A DNA stretch of 64,000 nucleotides from Shouchella clausii (GTDB lineage Bacteria > Bacillota > Bacilli > Bacillales > Bacillaceae_D). The stretch spans positions 558,001-622,000 of the forward strand of contig NZ_BCXJ01000001.1 in the NCBI RefSeq assembly GCF_001598215.1, in the 5' to 3' direction. A program made the translations under genes and the position numbers. The first letter of the stretch is position 1. The number at the start of each line of letters is the position of its first letter. The notes beneath the pieces are model-generated. The model saw only the letters and a program-made list of their open reading frames with translations. It had not been told where the DNA came from and searched no databases. Below are positions 20,836-29,284 of this stretch, in pieces.

Positions 20836-21369
20836 GTGATCGAAGCATTGAATCAATCGGTCTCGATTCCATCACTCATTTGGTTATTTTTGGCGTTTTT
20901 TATGATTCATGATTTTGAGGAAATTATTTTTGTCGAAGGATGGGCAAAAAAACGCTACGGTTCGGTCTATCAAACGATCCCCTCTTTTTATAGACCAATA
21001 TTTCGTCTATTTAACGGAATGACTAGTTCGCAATTTGCTTTTGCCGTATTTATTGAGTTTATTGTATTTATCCCTGTTACCTATTTAGCGGCAGAACAGC
21101 AAATGTTTACCTGGTTCCTCGGTTTTAACGTTATCGTTTTTTTGCATGTATTTACGCATGCAGGGCAAGCACTGCTACTGAGAATGTATACACCAGGCGT
21201 CATTACCGCCATTACCGTGACCCTTCCATATTCACTATATTTGTTTTACCGGTTAGAAGCGGAATATAATATTCGGGTTCTTGACCTTATTGCCAGTATC
21301 CCATATGGATTGACCATTATCCCAATCGTGGCTTTCGGTCATCTACTAGCTAAAAAAGTGGTTCGTTAA
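20836..21369 (+). CDS. HXXEE-domain membrane protein
   Basis: The protein has 177 residues and starts at GTG 20836 after AAAGGGG. It has about five hydrophobic segments. The first holds the family signature His-Asp-Phe-Glu-Glu (MIHDFEEIIFVEGWAKKR), which defines the HXXEE family; a later HVFTHAGQALLL carries further His residues. Such proteins are suspected metal-binding membrane enzymes, but no activity is proven. It ends 60 bp before the leader of CRISPR array 2. Confidence 0.75.
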   Translation: MIEALNQSVSIPSLIWLFLAFFMIHDFEEIIFVEGWAKKRYGSVYQTIPSFYRPIFRLFNGMTSSQFAFAVFIEFIVFIPVTYLAAEQQMFTWFLGFNVIVFLHVFTHAGQALLLRMYTPGVITAITVTLPYSLYLFYRLEAEYNIRVLDLIASIPYGLTIIPIVAFGHLLAKKVVR

Positions 21370-21428
21370 AAAAATGTGGAAATGGATCGTTTTCAGTTTT
21401 AACTTCAATAACAAACAACTACTATTTT

Positions 21429-21609
21429 GGTGCGAACCCCAAGCGCACATAAAATTACTAGATCACCCGCACCAAAAAAGCACTTAAATATGGATGAATG
21501 TGTGAAAAAGTGTTGAAATGTTGTTCGTGTCCCGTGGTATTATATAGGAAAAGAGCGGCTTTTCTCTATGATTCATCAATTTATTTCCAATAAATAGGGG
21601 GATTTCGCT
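21429..21609 (+). promoter_or_regulatory. CRISPR leader of array 2
   Basis: The sequence is closely similar to the other leaders: it starts GGTGCGAACCCCAAGCGCAC, then CACCCGCACCAAAAAA, then the block TTGTTCGTGTCCCGTGGTAT and TATTATATAGG, a likely -10 region. It ends ATTTCGCTG at the first repeat. Confidence 0.8.
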
Positions 21610-22062
21610 GTCGCACTCTTTGTGAGTGCGTGGATTGAAATTTGGATTTCTTCTGTGCACCATCTATCTCGACCTTCGTCGCACTCTTTGTGAGTGCGTG
21701 GATTGAAATATGAGCGCATATAAAGTCTCGCTCTTTTGCTTTTGTCGCACTCTTTGTGAGTGCGTGGATTGAAATGATCAACGTTAAGATCGCCTTTGCG
21801 TAGTCCTGAGTCGCACTCTTCGTGAGTGCGTGGATTGAAATCCAGCTGAACTAGCAGCTTTTTTCAGTGCCGAAGTCGCACTCTTTGTGAGTGTGTGGAT
21901 TGAAATCATTTAAATTGTACCGTGTCGCCTTCTTTCACGGGTCGCACTCTTCGTGTCAATCATTTGCCGCACTCCTTGCGAGTGCTTTGACTCAAATGGG
22001 GCGGAGAGCAGGCCCCTCGCGCTGCTCCCTTGTCACACTCTTTACGAGTGCATCGCTAAAAT
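21610..22062 (+). CRISPR. CRISPR array 2: 5 intact and 3 decayed repeats
   Basis: Intact or near-intact repeats start at 21610, 21678, 21744, 21810 and 21875, with spacers of 33-36 nt. Most have the loop TTTGT; copy 4 has TTCGT. Copy 6 (21941) is broken after 15 nt, and copies 7 (21966) and 8 (22032) are heavily mutated. Decay increases away from the leader, as expected for the old end of an array. The truncated copy 6 suggests a deletion that removed half a repeat and its spacer. Confidence 0.93.
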
Positions 22063-22217
22063 TCTACCTATCGAATTCCGCTACCGATTCCCGTTTGCAA
22101 AAAATCCCCTTTTCTTGTAATCTCCCAATTCCCCGTACCTCGCAAAGTGTAGCTACCGTATTTATTGTTGTCATTCGTGTTAATATAGAAAAAGACTAGC
22201 TACAGGAGGAAGCGAAA

Positions 22218-22691
22218 TTGGAAATTCGTACAGTGAAAGGCTCTGACTACTATGTCATTTCCCCACTAATTAATAAGTGGTGGGGTGGAAGAAAGATGTC
22301 GGATAAGTTACCGAAATTATTTTTCGACCATTTTTCCAATACAAGTTTTGTTGCTGAAAGGGATGGAATACTTATCGGCTTCCTAATCGGATTCTTTTCT
22401 CAATCCCATCAAAAAGTAGCCTATATACATTTCGTTGGCGTCCACCCTGATTATAGAAAGCAAAGCGTTGGCAACCAATTATACAATCGATTTTTTCATG
22501 TGGTTCAGCAAAACGGACGAAATATTGTTCGCTGTGTAACTTCTCCTGTCAATCAAACTTCCATTGCCTTTCATACGAAGATGGGATTTTCTATTGAAGA
22601 GGGCGATAAAACGATTGACGGTGTTTTTGTCAGCACCGACTATGATGGACCACACCAAGACAGAGTTTTGTTTGAGAAACATTTAATATAA
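22218..22691 (+). CDS. GNAT-family N-acetyltransferase
   Basis: The protein has 157 residues and starts at TTG 22218 behind a strong AGGAGGA. The acetyl-CoA loop is visible in FVGVHPDYRKQSVGNQLYNRF (motif Q/RxxGxG/A region, quoted from VGVHPDYRKQSVGNQLYNRF), followed by a helix and SIAFHTKMGFSIEEGD, the usual C-terminal GNAT element. The substrate is unknown. It stands alone between CRISPR array 2 and a convergent kinase gene. Confidence 0.85.
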   Translation: MEIRTVKGSDYYVISPLINKWWGGRKMSDKLPKLFFDHFSNTSFVAERDGILIGFLIGFFSQSHQKVAYIHFVGVHPDYRKQSVGNQLYNRFFHVVQQNGRNIVRCVTSPVNQTSIAFHTKMGFSIEEGDKTIDGVFVSTDYDGPHQDRVLFEKHLI

Positions 22692-22779
22692 TGCAATGTC
22701 ATGATTTCCTTCTCCCATTTCCATTAGGCCACACGACAGCTTCCCTCTTGTGTATCGAAGATAGTGTCCACATAAAATG

Positions 22780-22806
22780 AGAGCCAGGGGTTTTCTTCCT
22801 GGCTCT
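22780..22806 (+). terminator. Hairpin between convergent genes
   Basis: AGAGCCAGG (22780-22788) pairs with CCTGGCTCT (22798-22806) around a 9-nt loop. It lies between the acetyltransferase and the convergent PfkB gene and may serve both. Confidence 0.6.
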
Positions 22807-22865
22807 GTCTGCTTCAAGAAAGCACAAACTCCCTTGGCTTTGCTAAATCATTATTAAATGCACGA

Positions 22866-23807
22866 CTAAACGGCTGATATCCGTTCGATATGGATCTTTT
22901 GCTCATACTGTTTGGCTTGTGAAAAATCAATTGTTGGCAGCCAGTGGAGGCAGTTTGCCAATGACAGGGAGCTGCCTGCTAAGAGAGCTGCTTTTACATC
23001 GTTCGTTTTTCTCCACTCGCGCATAAAGGTGCCGAGAAAAATATCGCCGGAGGCGGTGGCATTTGTTACGTGAATCGTTGGGAGCGTGACACGCCAAATG
23101 TCTCCGTTGATTTTGGCGACTGTTCCTTCGCCGCCTAATGTAACGATGCAGTTCGGGTAAGGGCTGTTTTTTAAACATTCTTCGATTTGCTGCTGTCTGT
23201 TTGCGGCTTCCTCTTTTATCCCCATTAAGTCTAAAAATTCCTCCCCGTTGATCTTTATTAGCCATGGTTTTGCCTCTGCTCCGTATGCTAGTGCATCGCC
23301 GCTGCTATCGAGAATGGTCTGGACGCCGCGGTTTTCTGCTTGGGCAATGATGTCCCGGTAAAAAGTGATGGGCGTCCCTTTTGGGAGTGATCCTGAAAGC
23401 ACGAGATGGTCGCCTGCTTTTAGTGAGTGAAATAGCGATTGCAAAAACTGTTGTTGTTCTTTCTCTGTGATGGAAGGTCCTTGTTCATTGATCAGTGCTG
23501 CTTCTTGCTTCGATTCGTTTACGAGAATGGTACAGTATCGGTTACCGCCTTCAATGAATGTTGTCTCACCTGCCAGTTGGGCTTTTTTCATCATCTGTGC
23601 TAATTGTTCTCCTACGGGCCCACCGAAAAATGTGTGCATGTGAATCGTTTTTTGCTCATTTGTGACAATAAAAGGAAGGGCGACATTGAATCCTTTCCCG
23701 CCAAGGCCTTCATGGGAGGCGCTCGAACGGGTTACGCCATTTGGATAAAAAGCTTGAACGTAAATGGTTCGGTCAAGGGCTGGATTGGCACATAAAATAT
23801 GGATCAT
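22866..23807 (-). CDS. PfkB-family kinase, probable tagatose-6-phosphate kinase
   Basis: The protein has 313 residues from ATG 23807, with AGAGGTGT upstream; further in-frame codons upstream lack support. It carries the PfkB signatures EGLGGKGFNVALPF and NATASGDIFLGTFMRE, where the Asp of SGD is the catalytic base. It is most like 1-phosphofructokinase/LacC. It is divergent from a galactitol operon that lacks its own kinase, so the natural substrate is tagatose-6-phosphate, giving tagatose-1,6-bisphosphate for the aldolase. Fructose-1-phosphate remains an alternative. A shared palindromic operator lies between the two units. Confidence 0.85.
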   Translation of the reverse strand: MIHILCANPALDRTIYVQAFYPNGVTRSSASHEGLGGKGFNVALPFIVTNEQKTIHMHTFFGGPVGEQLAQMMKKAQLAGETTFIEGGNRYCTILVNESKQEAALINEQGPSITEKEQQQFLQSLFHSLKAGDHLVLSGSLPKGTPITFYRDIIAQAENRGVQTILDSSGDALAYGAEAKPWLIKINGEEFLDLMGIKEEAANRQQQIEECLKNSPYPNCIVTLGGEGTVAKINGDIWRVTLPTIHVTNATASGDIFLGTFMREWRKTNDVKAALLAGSSLSLANCLHWLPTIDFSQAKQYEQKIHIERISAV

Positions 23808-23898
23808 TGAGTACACACCTCTATTTGCATTGGTTTGCATTTTGAGTTAATCATATAATAAAAACCAAGTATTGCAAAGATATTATTGGGTTAATGCA

Positions 23899-23929
23899 AA
23901 ATAAAGCAAAAATAATATTTGCTTTATTT
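23899..23929 (+). promoter_or_regulatory. Perfect palindromic operator between kinase and galactitol operon
   Basis: AAATAAAGCAAA (23899-23910) and TTTGCTTTATTT (23918-23929) are perfect 12-bp arms separated by AATAATA. It sits in the divergent control region next to the DeoR-type regulator gene. It is probably the binding site of that regulator for both directions. Confidence 0.7.
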
Positions 23930-23989
23930 GGCTTTATCACTTATAATCCAAGGTAAGCGATTTCAGTAATAGGGGAAGGGGATGATTCT

Positions 23990-24778
23990 TTGCTTCCACA
24001 GGAAAGACAAGATTTGATCATGAAGGAATTGTATGAATATCATTCTGTGAAAATTTCCGAGCTTAGCTCAAAACTAGATGTGACGCGAGAAACGATTCGC
24101 AAAGATTTATACGAACTAGAAGAAAAAGGGCTCATTCGCAAAGTGCACGGGGGAGCGGTGTTAAACAAGGCAAATCTTGAGACGAACTATAGCTCGAGAA
24201 AAATTGTCAATGAGTGGGAAAAGCGGGCGATTGCGAAAAAGGCAGTTGAGTTTGTCTTTGATAACGATACGATTTATATCGATTATGGGACGACCGCCCT
24301 TTATTTTGCTCGTGAGCTTATTTTGAAAAAAACGGGGCTGACGATTGTAACCAATTCGCTTTCCTTGGCCAATGAGCTTGTGGAGCACTCGAATTTCTCG
24401 ATTATTATCATTGGCGGCAACGTTCGAAAAAATGAGCGTTCCTTGTATGGGCCAGTTGCCAACCAAACGATTGCCAATTTGTATGTCGATATCGGCTTTT
24501 TCGGCATTGGTGCTTTGCATCCAGAAGTAGGCTATACGAACATCCATATGGGGGAAGCTGAAGTATCGCGCCTTATGGTGCAACATTCGAAAAGGCGCGT
24601 GATGATGGCTGACTACTCAAAATTCGGCTCCATCCATATGAATAAAGTTGCTGCAATTGAAGAAGTTGATACACTCATTACGGATTCCAAGGCCGATGCA
24701 GAGATGTTGAAGGCGATTCAAGAGAAAGCACGAAATGTCATCGTTGTTGAAGCTGAAGGGGGTGAGGGAGATGAGTAA
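23990..24778 (+). CDS. gatR: DeoR-family repressor of galactitol genes
   Basis: The protein has 262 residues and starts at TTG 23990, after GGGGAAGGGG. The N-terminal winged helix shows the DeoR signature (ELSSKLDVTRETIRKDLYEL, then GLIRKVHGGAV), and the C-terminal DeoRC sugar-phosphate sensor domain includes DNDTIYIDYGTTALYFAREL. It is the first gene of the galactitol operon and overlaps the EIIA gene by 8 nt. It likely represses the operon and the divergent kinase until a phosphorylated intermediate binds. Confidence 0.9.
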   Translation: MLPQERQDLIMKELYEYHSVKISELSSKLDVTRETIRKDLYELEEKGLIRKVHGGAVLNKANLETNYSSRKIVNEWEKRAIAKKAVEFVFDNDTIYIDYGTTALYFARELILKKTGLTIVTNSLSLANELVEHSNFSIIIIGGNVRKNERSLYGPVANQTIANLYVDIGFFGIGALHPEVGYTNIHMGEAEVSRLMVQHSKRRVMMADYSKFGSIHMNKVAAIEEVDTLITDSKADAEMLKAIQEKARNVIVVEAEGGEGDE

Positions 24779-25250
24779 TGCTTTACTTGATCGAGACTTG
24801 ATTTTGTTAAACCAAACATGCCAAACGGTTGAAGAGGTGTTAGAGACGATAGCGGCGCCGATGCAAGCTAAACAGTTTGCGAAAGAGACGTACGCTGACG
24901 GTTTAAAAGAGCGAGAGCAGTCGTTTGCGACAGGGATACCAACCGAGCCGTTTGGTGTTGCGATTCCTCATACCGATGCCAGCTATGTTCTGGAAAGCAA
25001 AATCGGATTGCTGACGTTAAATGAGCCTGTCTCGTTTGGTGTAATGGGGTCGGAAAACGATCGAGTCGATGTAAACGTTGTATTGTTGCTCGGCCTAGCT
25101 GATGGTGCAGCTCATTTGAAAGCGCTGCAAACAATTGTGGAACGCATTCAAGATGCTCATTTTGTAAAGAAGTTGGCTTCTGTGCAAGAAAAAGACGAGG
25201 CGTTAGCCCTATTGGACGCTTCCATTACTAAACAACTCGAGGGGGAATAA
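24771..25250 (+). CDS. gatA: PTS galactitol EIIA component
   Basis: The protein has 159 residues from ATG 24771, which overlaps the regulator stop and follows GGGGGTGAGGGAG. It has the EIIA type-2 (fructose/mannitol) fold, with the phospho-His in FGVAIPHTDASYV. It passes phosphate from HPr to the EIIB protein encoded two bases downstream. The separate EIIA, EIIB and EIIC genes are the standard arrangement of galactitol PTS. Confidence 0.9.
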   Translation: MSNALLDRDLILLNQTCQTVEEVLETIAAPMQAKQFAKETYADGLKEREQSFATGIPTEPFGVAIPHTDASYVLESKIGLLTLNEPVSFGVMGSENDRVDVNVVLLLGLADGAAHLKALQTIVERIQDAHFVKKLASVQEKDEALALLDASITKQLEGE

Positions 25251-25252
25251 AC

Positions 25253-25528
25253 ATGAAAAAAGTATTAGTCGCATGTGGTGGAGCTGTTGCTACGTCTACT
25301 GTAGCTGCAAATAAAGTGAAAGCGATTTTGAAAGAAAACAATATCCAAGCGGACGTCACTCAATGTCGTGTCAGCGAACTTAGTTCAAAATCACAAGGCG
25401 CTGATTTGATCATCTCAACGGCAAAAGTCGATCGTGATTATGGGGTTCCTGTGATCCATGGGTTGCCTTTCATTTCAGGCGTTGGCCTTGATAAAACGAA
25501 ACAAGAAATTTTGGATATTTTAAAATAA
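25253..25528 (+). CDS. gatB: PTS galactitol EIIB component
   Basis: The protein has 91 residues, the usual size. The phospho-Cys is Cys8 in KKVLVACGGAVATSTVAANK, within the P-loop-like signature of the lactose/galactitol EIIB group. It sits between EIIA and EIIC with short spacers and receives phosphate from EIIA for transfer to the sugar during transport. Confidence 0.92.
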   Translation: MKKVLVACGGAVATSTVAANKVKAILKENNIQADVTQCRVSELSSKSQGADLIISTAKVDRDYGVPVIHGLPFISGVGLDKTKQEILDILK

Positions 25529-25553
25529 CCTATTGCTGATAGGGGGAGACATC

Positions 25554-26900
25554 ATGAACGTGCTGCAATATATATTGGATTTAGGGCCTGCTGTCATGCT
25601 TCCGGCGGTGATCTTTGTCCTTGGCCTGTTGTTGCGCCAAGGAATTGGGAAATCGTTAAGATCAGGGATCACGATTGGGGTCGGATTTGTGGGCATTACT
25701 CTGGTTATTAGCTTACTGACAGATAACTTAGGGCCAGCCGCACAAGAAATGGCAGAACGGTTTAATCTTGGTTTATCGATTGTTGATGTTGGTTGGCCAG
25801 GAGCTTCTCCGATGGCGTGGGCTTCTAATATAGGAACGGTCGCCATTCCTGTTGCTATTCTTGTCAATGTCGTCATGTTGTTGTTGAAATGGACCCGTGT
25901 TGTAAACGTTGACATTTGGAATATCTGGCACATGGCATTTGCCGGTGCGATTGTCTCAACCGCATCAGGAAGCTTTTGGCTTGGTGTTCTTGGCGTAGTC
26001 ATCTATGCGGCATTTGCTTATAAGCTAGGAGATTGGTTTGCGCCGATCATTCATAAATACAACGGCTTAGAAGGAATTTCAATTCCACATGGCACAGGGG
26101 CGATAATGGCGCCAATCGCTGTTGTCACTGACGCAATTATAGAAAAAATTCCTGGTTTGAAAAAGGTGAATATTAACTCAGATAAGATTGAAAACCGACT
26201 CGGACCAATCGGAGAACCTGCCATTATTGGTGCCCTTCTCGGGACGGTCATCGGTGCCTTGGCAGGTTACGAGGTATCAGCCATTTTGCAATTGGGCATT
26301 CAAATGGCGGCGGTAATGCTGTTAATGCCTACCGTTGTCAAGTTTATTATGGAAGGATTAATGCCAATTGCCGAAGCCGCAAGGGAAATGCTCGATAAAC
26401 GATTCTCAGGGCAAGACTATTATATTGGTCTAGATCCTGCACTCTTGCTCGGAAATTCACAAGTGGTAGCGGCAAGCCTCATTTTTGTCCCACTTACACT
26501 TGTGATTGCGATTCTTATTCCTGGAAACGAAGTTCTGCCGTTCGGTGACTTAGCCACAATTGGCTTTTTCATCTCGATTGCAGTCGGCATCCACGGCGGA
26601 AACTTGTTTAGAACGTTGATCTCTGGAACGCTCATTATGACGATGACGATTTGGATTGCAAACATGATGGTCGGCGTCCATACGTCACTTGCACTCAACA
26701 CAGGAACGATTTCCGGTGGGCAAGTGGCATCCCTTGACCAAGGCGGCAGCCCACTTCAATTCATCATGACCGAACTAGTAACATGGCAAAATCTACTTCC
26801 ACTTATTGTCGTGACAGCGATTTATGGATTCTGTGTCGTATTTACGATTGTTCAGCATAAACGGGGCAAATTACTCCCAGCAGAGACAGATAAAAATTAA
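25554..26900 (+). CDS. gatC: PTS galactitol EIIC permease
   Basis: The protein has 448 residues from ATG 25554, with GGGGAG upstream. It has about ten to twelve hydrophobic segments and matches EIIC-GatC: start NVLQYILDLGPAVMLPAVIF, then LNLG/VDVGWPGASPMAWAS and a long loop with IEKIPGLKKVNINSDKIENR. It brings galactitol in as galactitol-1-phosphate. Related permeases handle other polyols, so the exact substrate rests on the neighbouring dehydrogenase. Confidence 0.9.
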   Translation: MNVLQYILDLGPAVMLPAVIFVLGLLLRQGIGKSLRSGITIGVGFVGITLVISLLTDNLGPAAQEMAERFNLGLSIVDVGWPGASPMAWASNIGTVAIPVAILVNVVMLLLKWTRVVNVDIWNIWHMAFAGAIVSTASGSFWLGVLGVVIYAAFAYKLGDWFAPIIHKYNGLEGISIPHGTGAIMAPIAVVTDAIIEKIPGLKKVNINSDKIENRLGPIGEPAIIGALLGTVIGALAGYEVSAILQLGIQMAAVMLLMPTVVKFIMEGLMPIAEAAREMLDKRFSGQDYYIGLDPALLLGNSQVVAASLIFVPLTLVIAILIPGNEVLPFGDLATIGFFISIAVGIHGGNLFRTLISGTLIMTMTIWIANMMVGVHTSLALNTGTISGGQVASLDQGGSPLQFIMTELVTWQNLLPLIVVTAIYGFCVVFTIVQHKRGKLLPAETDKN

Positions 26901-26920
26901 ATGAGTCAGGAGTGGAGATC

Positions 26921-27979
26921 ATGAAAGCGCTCGTTCTCGAAGCGAATCAATCATTTACCATAAAGGACATTGAAACACCTGTCCCTAAAGAGGATGAGGC
27001 ATTAATCAAGGTTGCCTATTGCGGCATTTGCGGCTCTGATTTGGCACGGTACTTCGATGGCAAAGTCCACAATTACCCCATTGTTCTCGGACATGAATTT
27101 TCTGGAACGGTAGAGGCCGTCGGCGCAAGCGTCGAATCTGTAGCGGTTGGTGACCGTGTGGTCGTCGCCCCCCTTTTGCCAAATAAAGAGGATGCCTTTA
27201 TGCAAAAGGGAAGCCCAGCTTTAAGTAGCTCATACAGTTTTCTTGGTTCCCGGGAAAATGGGGCAATGGCCGAATACGTAGTCGTAAAAGCGGAAAATCT
27301 CCTCGTTTTGCCGGAAACGGTAACGTTGGAGGAGGCCGCGCTAATCGAACCATTAACGGTCGCGATCCACGGAATTGAGCGAATTGTGCTACCTGCAGGC
27401 GAACACGTCTATGTTCTAGGAGCTGGTACGATTGGTATTATGACCATTCTCGCCTTAAAAGCGCGCGGGGCAGGGAAAGTAACAGCGATTGATATCAACG
27501 ACGAGAAACTAGCATTTGCCAAAAAAATCGGCGCAGACGACACGATTAACTCTTTAAAAGAGGACCCGGTTCAATACGCCAGCAAACATGGCAAGCCCGG
27601 CGCTGTTATCGAAACAGCAGGCGTGCCGAGCGCCCAAGAGCAAGCGGTCGCTTTAGTGGAGAAAAAAGGGAAGATTGTGTTTGTTGGAACGGCGTCAGGG
27701 GATGTGACGTTTCCAGCAGCGACGTTTGAAAAAATTTTACGTGAAGAACTGGAAATCACAGGTTCCTGGATGAGCTATTCTGGACCATTCCCAGGGTATG
27801 AATGGCAGGCTGCAATTGATTACATCGCGTCTGGCAAAATCAATGTCAAGCCTCTGATCCATGACGTGTTTAAACTGGAAGATGGCGACAAGCCATTTCA
27901 AGCAATGAAAGACCCAGACAATTATTCGATTAAACTACTATATCAAATCGCAGAAAACGAAGGGCAGGTGGGCAAATAA
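26921..27979 (+). CDS. gatD: Galactitol-1-phosphate 5-dehydrogenase
   Basis: The protein has 352 residues from ATG 26921, behind GGAGTGGAG. It is a zinc-type medium-chain dehydrogenase: catalytic zinc ligands in YCGICGSDLARYFDG and VLGHEFSGTVEAVG, and the Rossmann motif VYVLGAGTIGIMTILALK. The usual four-Cys structural zinc loop is absent, as in several GatD-type proteins; the loop reads LLPNKEDAFMQKG. It oxidises galactitol-1-phosphate to tagatose-6-phosphate. Its stop is directly followed by the aldolase start. Confidence 0.87.
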   Translation: MKALVLEANQSFTIKDIETPVPKEDEALIKVAYCGICGSDLARYFDGKVHNYPIVLGHEFSGTVEAVGASVESVAVGDRVVVAPLLPNKEDAFMQKGSPALSSSYSFLGSRENGAMAEYVVVKAENLLVLPETVTLEEAALIEPLTVAIHGIERIVLPAGEHVYVLGAGTIGIMTILALKARGAGKVTAIDINDEKLAFAKKIGADDTINSLKEDPVQYASKHGKPGAVIETAGVPSAQEQAVALVEKKGKIVFVGTASGDVTFPAATFEKILREELEITGSWMSYSGPFPGYEWQAAIDYIASGKINVKPLIHDVFKLEDGDKPFQAMKDPDNYSIKLLYQIAENEGQVGK

Positions 27980-28849
27980 ATGGGATTACAGTCAACGACA
28001 CCGATGCTAAAGAAAGCAAAAGCCAACAAACACGGAATTGTCGCGTTTAATGTCCATTCATTTGACAGCATTTTTTGGGTGCTCGAAGCAGCAGCAGAAT
28101 TGAAGTCTCCTGTGATCCTGCAAACGACAGTCGGGACGGTCAAGTCACTCGGTGCAAAAAACATTGTTGAAGTGGCCAAGGCCGCAGCGGAACATTACCA
28201 AATGCCAACAGGCTTGCACTTAGATCACTGTACAGACTTTGAGGTAATCAAAGACGCGATCCGCGCTGGCTATACATCCGTGATGATGGATGCTTCCATG
28301 CATCCATTCGCAGAAAACGTCGCTCGGACGAAAGAGGTCGTCGCCCTTGCCTCGTCCCTTGGCGTCAACGTGGAAGCAGAGCTCGGCAAAGTCGGCGGCG
28401 TGGAAGACGACATCGTCGTAGACGAAGCCGACGCCCAAAAAGCGATTCCAGAAGAGTGCCGCCAATTTGTCGAGGAAACAGGCGTGCCGACACTTGCCCC
28501 TGCGATTGGAACTGCCCATGGAATTTACAAAGGCAAGCCAGAGATTGACTTTGAGCGAATCGCCAAAATCGCCGAAATGGTCGACGTACCCCTTGTCCTC
28601 CACGGCGGCTCGGCCGTGCCAGAAGACGACGTGCGCCGTTGTGTCGCCCTCGGAATGGCAAAAGTCAATGTGTCAACAGAACTAAAAAATGCCTACTCCG
28701 AAGCGATTCGCGACCACTTTGCGAGCGAACCAGACAGCCTCGATCCACGAGCATATTTGCAAACAGCAAAAGAAGCAGCGAAAGAAATGGCGAAATCAAA
28801 AATCCGCATGGTTGGCAGTGAAAACACGGTAGTGCCAGCATTTGCGTGA
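27980..28849 (+). CDS. gatY: Class II tagatose-1,6-bisphosphate aldolase
   Basis: The protein has 289 residues. Zinc ligands and catalytic residues of class II aldolases are visible: LHLDHCTDFEVI, the segment VNVEAELGKVGG, TAHGIYKGKP and LVLHGGSAVPEDD. It splits tagatose-1,6-bisphosphate to dihydroxyacetone phosphate and glyceraldehyde-3-phosphate, completing the pathway. Fructose-bisphosphate aldolase activity cannot be excluded from sequence; context favours tagatose. It is the last gene before a strong terminator. Confidence 0.88.
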   Translation: MGLQSTTPMLKKAKANKHGIVAFNVHSFDSIFWVLEAAAELKSPVILQTTVGTVKSLGAKNIVEVAKAAAEHYQMPTGLHLDHCTDFEVIKDAIRAGYTSVMMDASMHPFAENVARTKEVVALASSLGVNVEAELGKVGGVEDDIVVDEADAQKAIPEECRQFVEETGVPTLAPAIGTAHGIYKGKPEIDFERIAKIAEMVDVPLVLHGGSAVPEDDVRRCVALGMAKVNVSTELKNAYSEAIRDHFASEPDSLDPRAYLQTAKEAAKEMAKSKIRMVGSENTVVPAFA

Positions 28850-28871
28850 AAAGCGTAAGCCCGGAGTCCTT

Positions 28872-28918
28872 CACCTCCGCTAGTTAGCCCCATAGCCTAA
28901 CTAGCGGAGGTGTTTTTT
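28872..28918 (+). terminator. Rho-independent terminator of the galactitol operon
   Basis: CACCTCCGCTAGTTAG (28872-28887) and CTAACTAGCGGAGGTG (28897-28912) form a perfect 16-bp stem with a 9-nt loop, followed by TTTTTT. Confidence 0.95.
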
Positions 28919-29104
28919 CATTAATTGGGAAGGGGAGAGAAGAACCCAATCGAATAGGTGTATAAGCAAGGAACTTTCCTTACGCCAACAAGAGTTTTCT
29001 TATCAAATATAGTAAAATAGACAGTAGTAGAGACAGACACAATTGACCAGGGAGATGAACATTTACAATTATTCATTTTAGTATTTTGAGCCTGTGATTC
29101 TTTA

Positions 29105-29284
29105 GTGCGAACCCCAAGCGCACATAAAATCCCCAGATCACCCGCACCAAAAAAAAGCTTGAATATGTGTTAATGTGTGAAACAGTGGTGAAATGTTGTT
29201 GGCGTCACATGGTATTATAGAGGAGAAGAGCAGTTTTCCTCTATTATTCATTAATTGCTTTCCAATAAATAGGGGAATTTCGCT
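29105..29284 (+). promoter_or_regulatory. CRISPR leader of array 3
   Basis: It begins GTGCGAACCCCAAGCGCAC and continues CACCCGCACCAAAAAAAA, then a promoter-like block ending TGGTATTATAGAGG, and GGGGAATTTCGCTG against the first repeat. It matches the leaders of the other arrays along its length. Confidence 0.8.
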
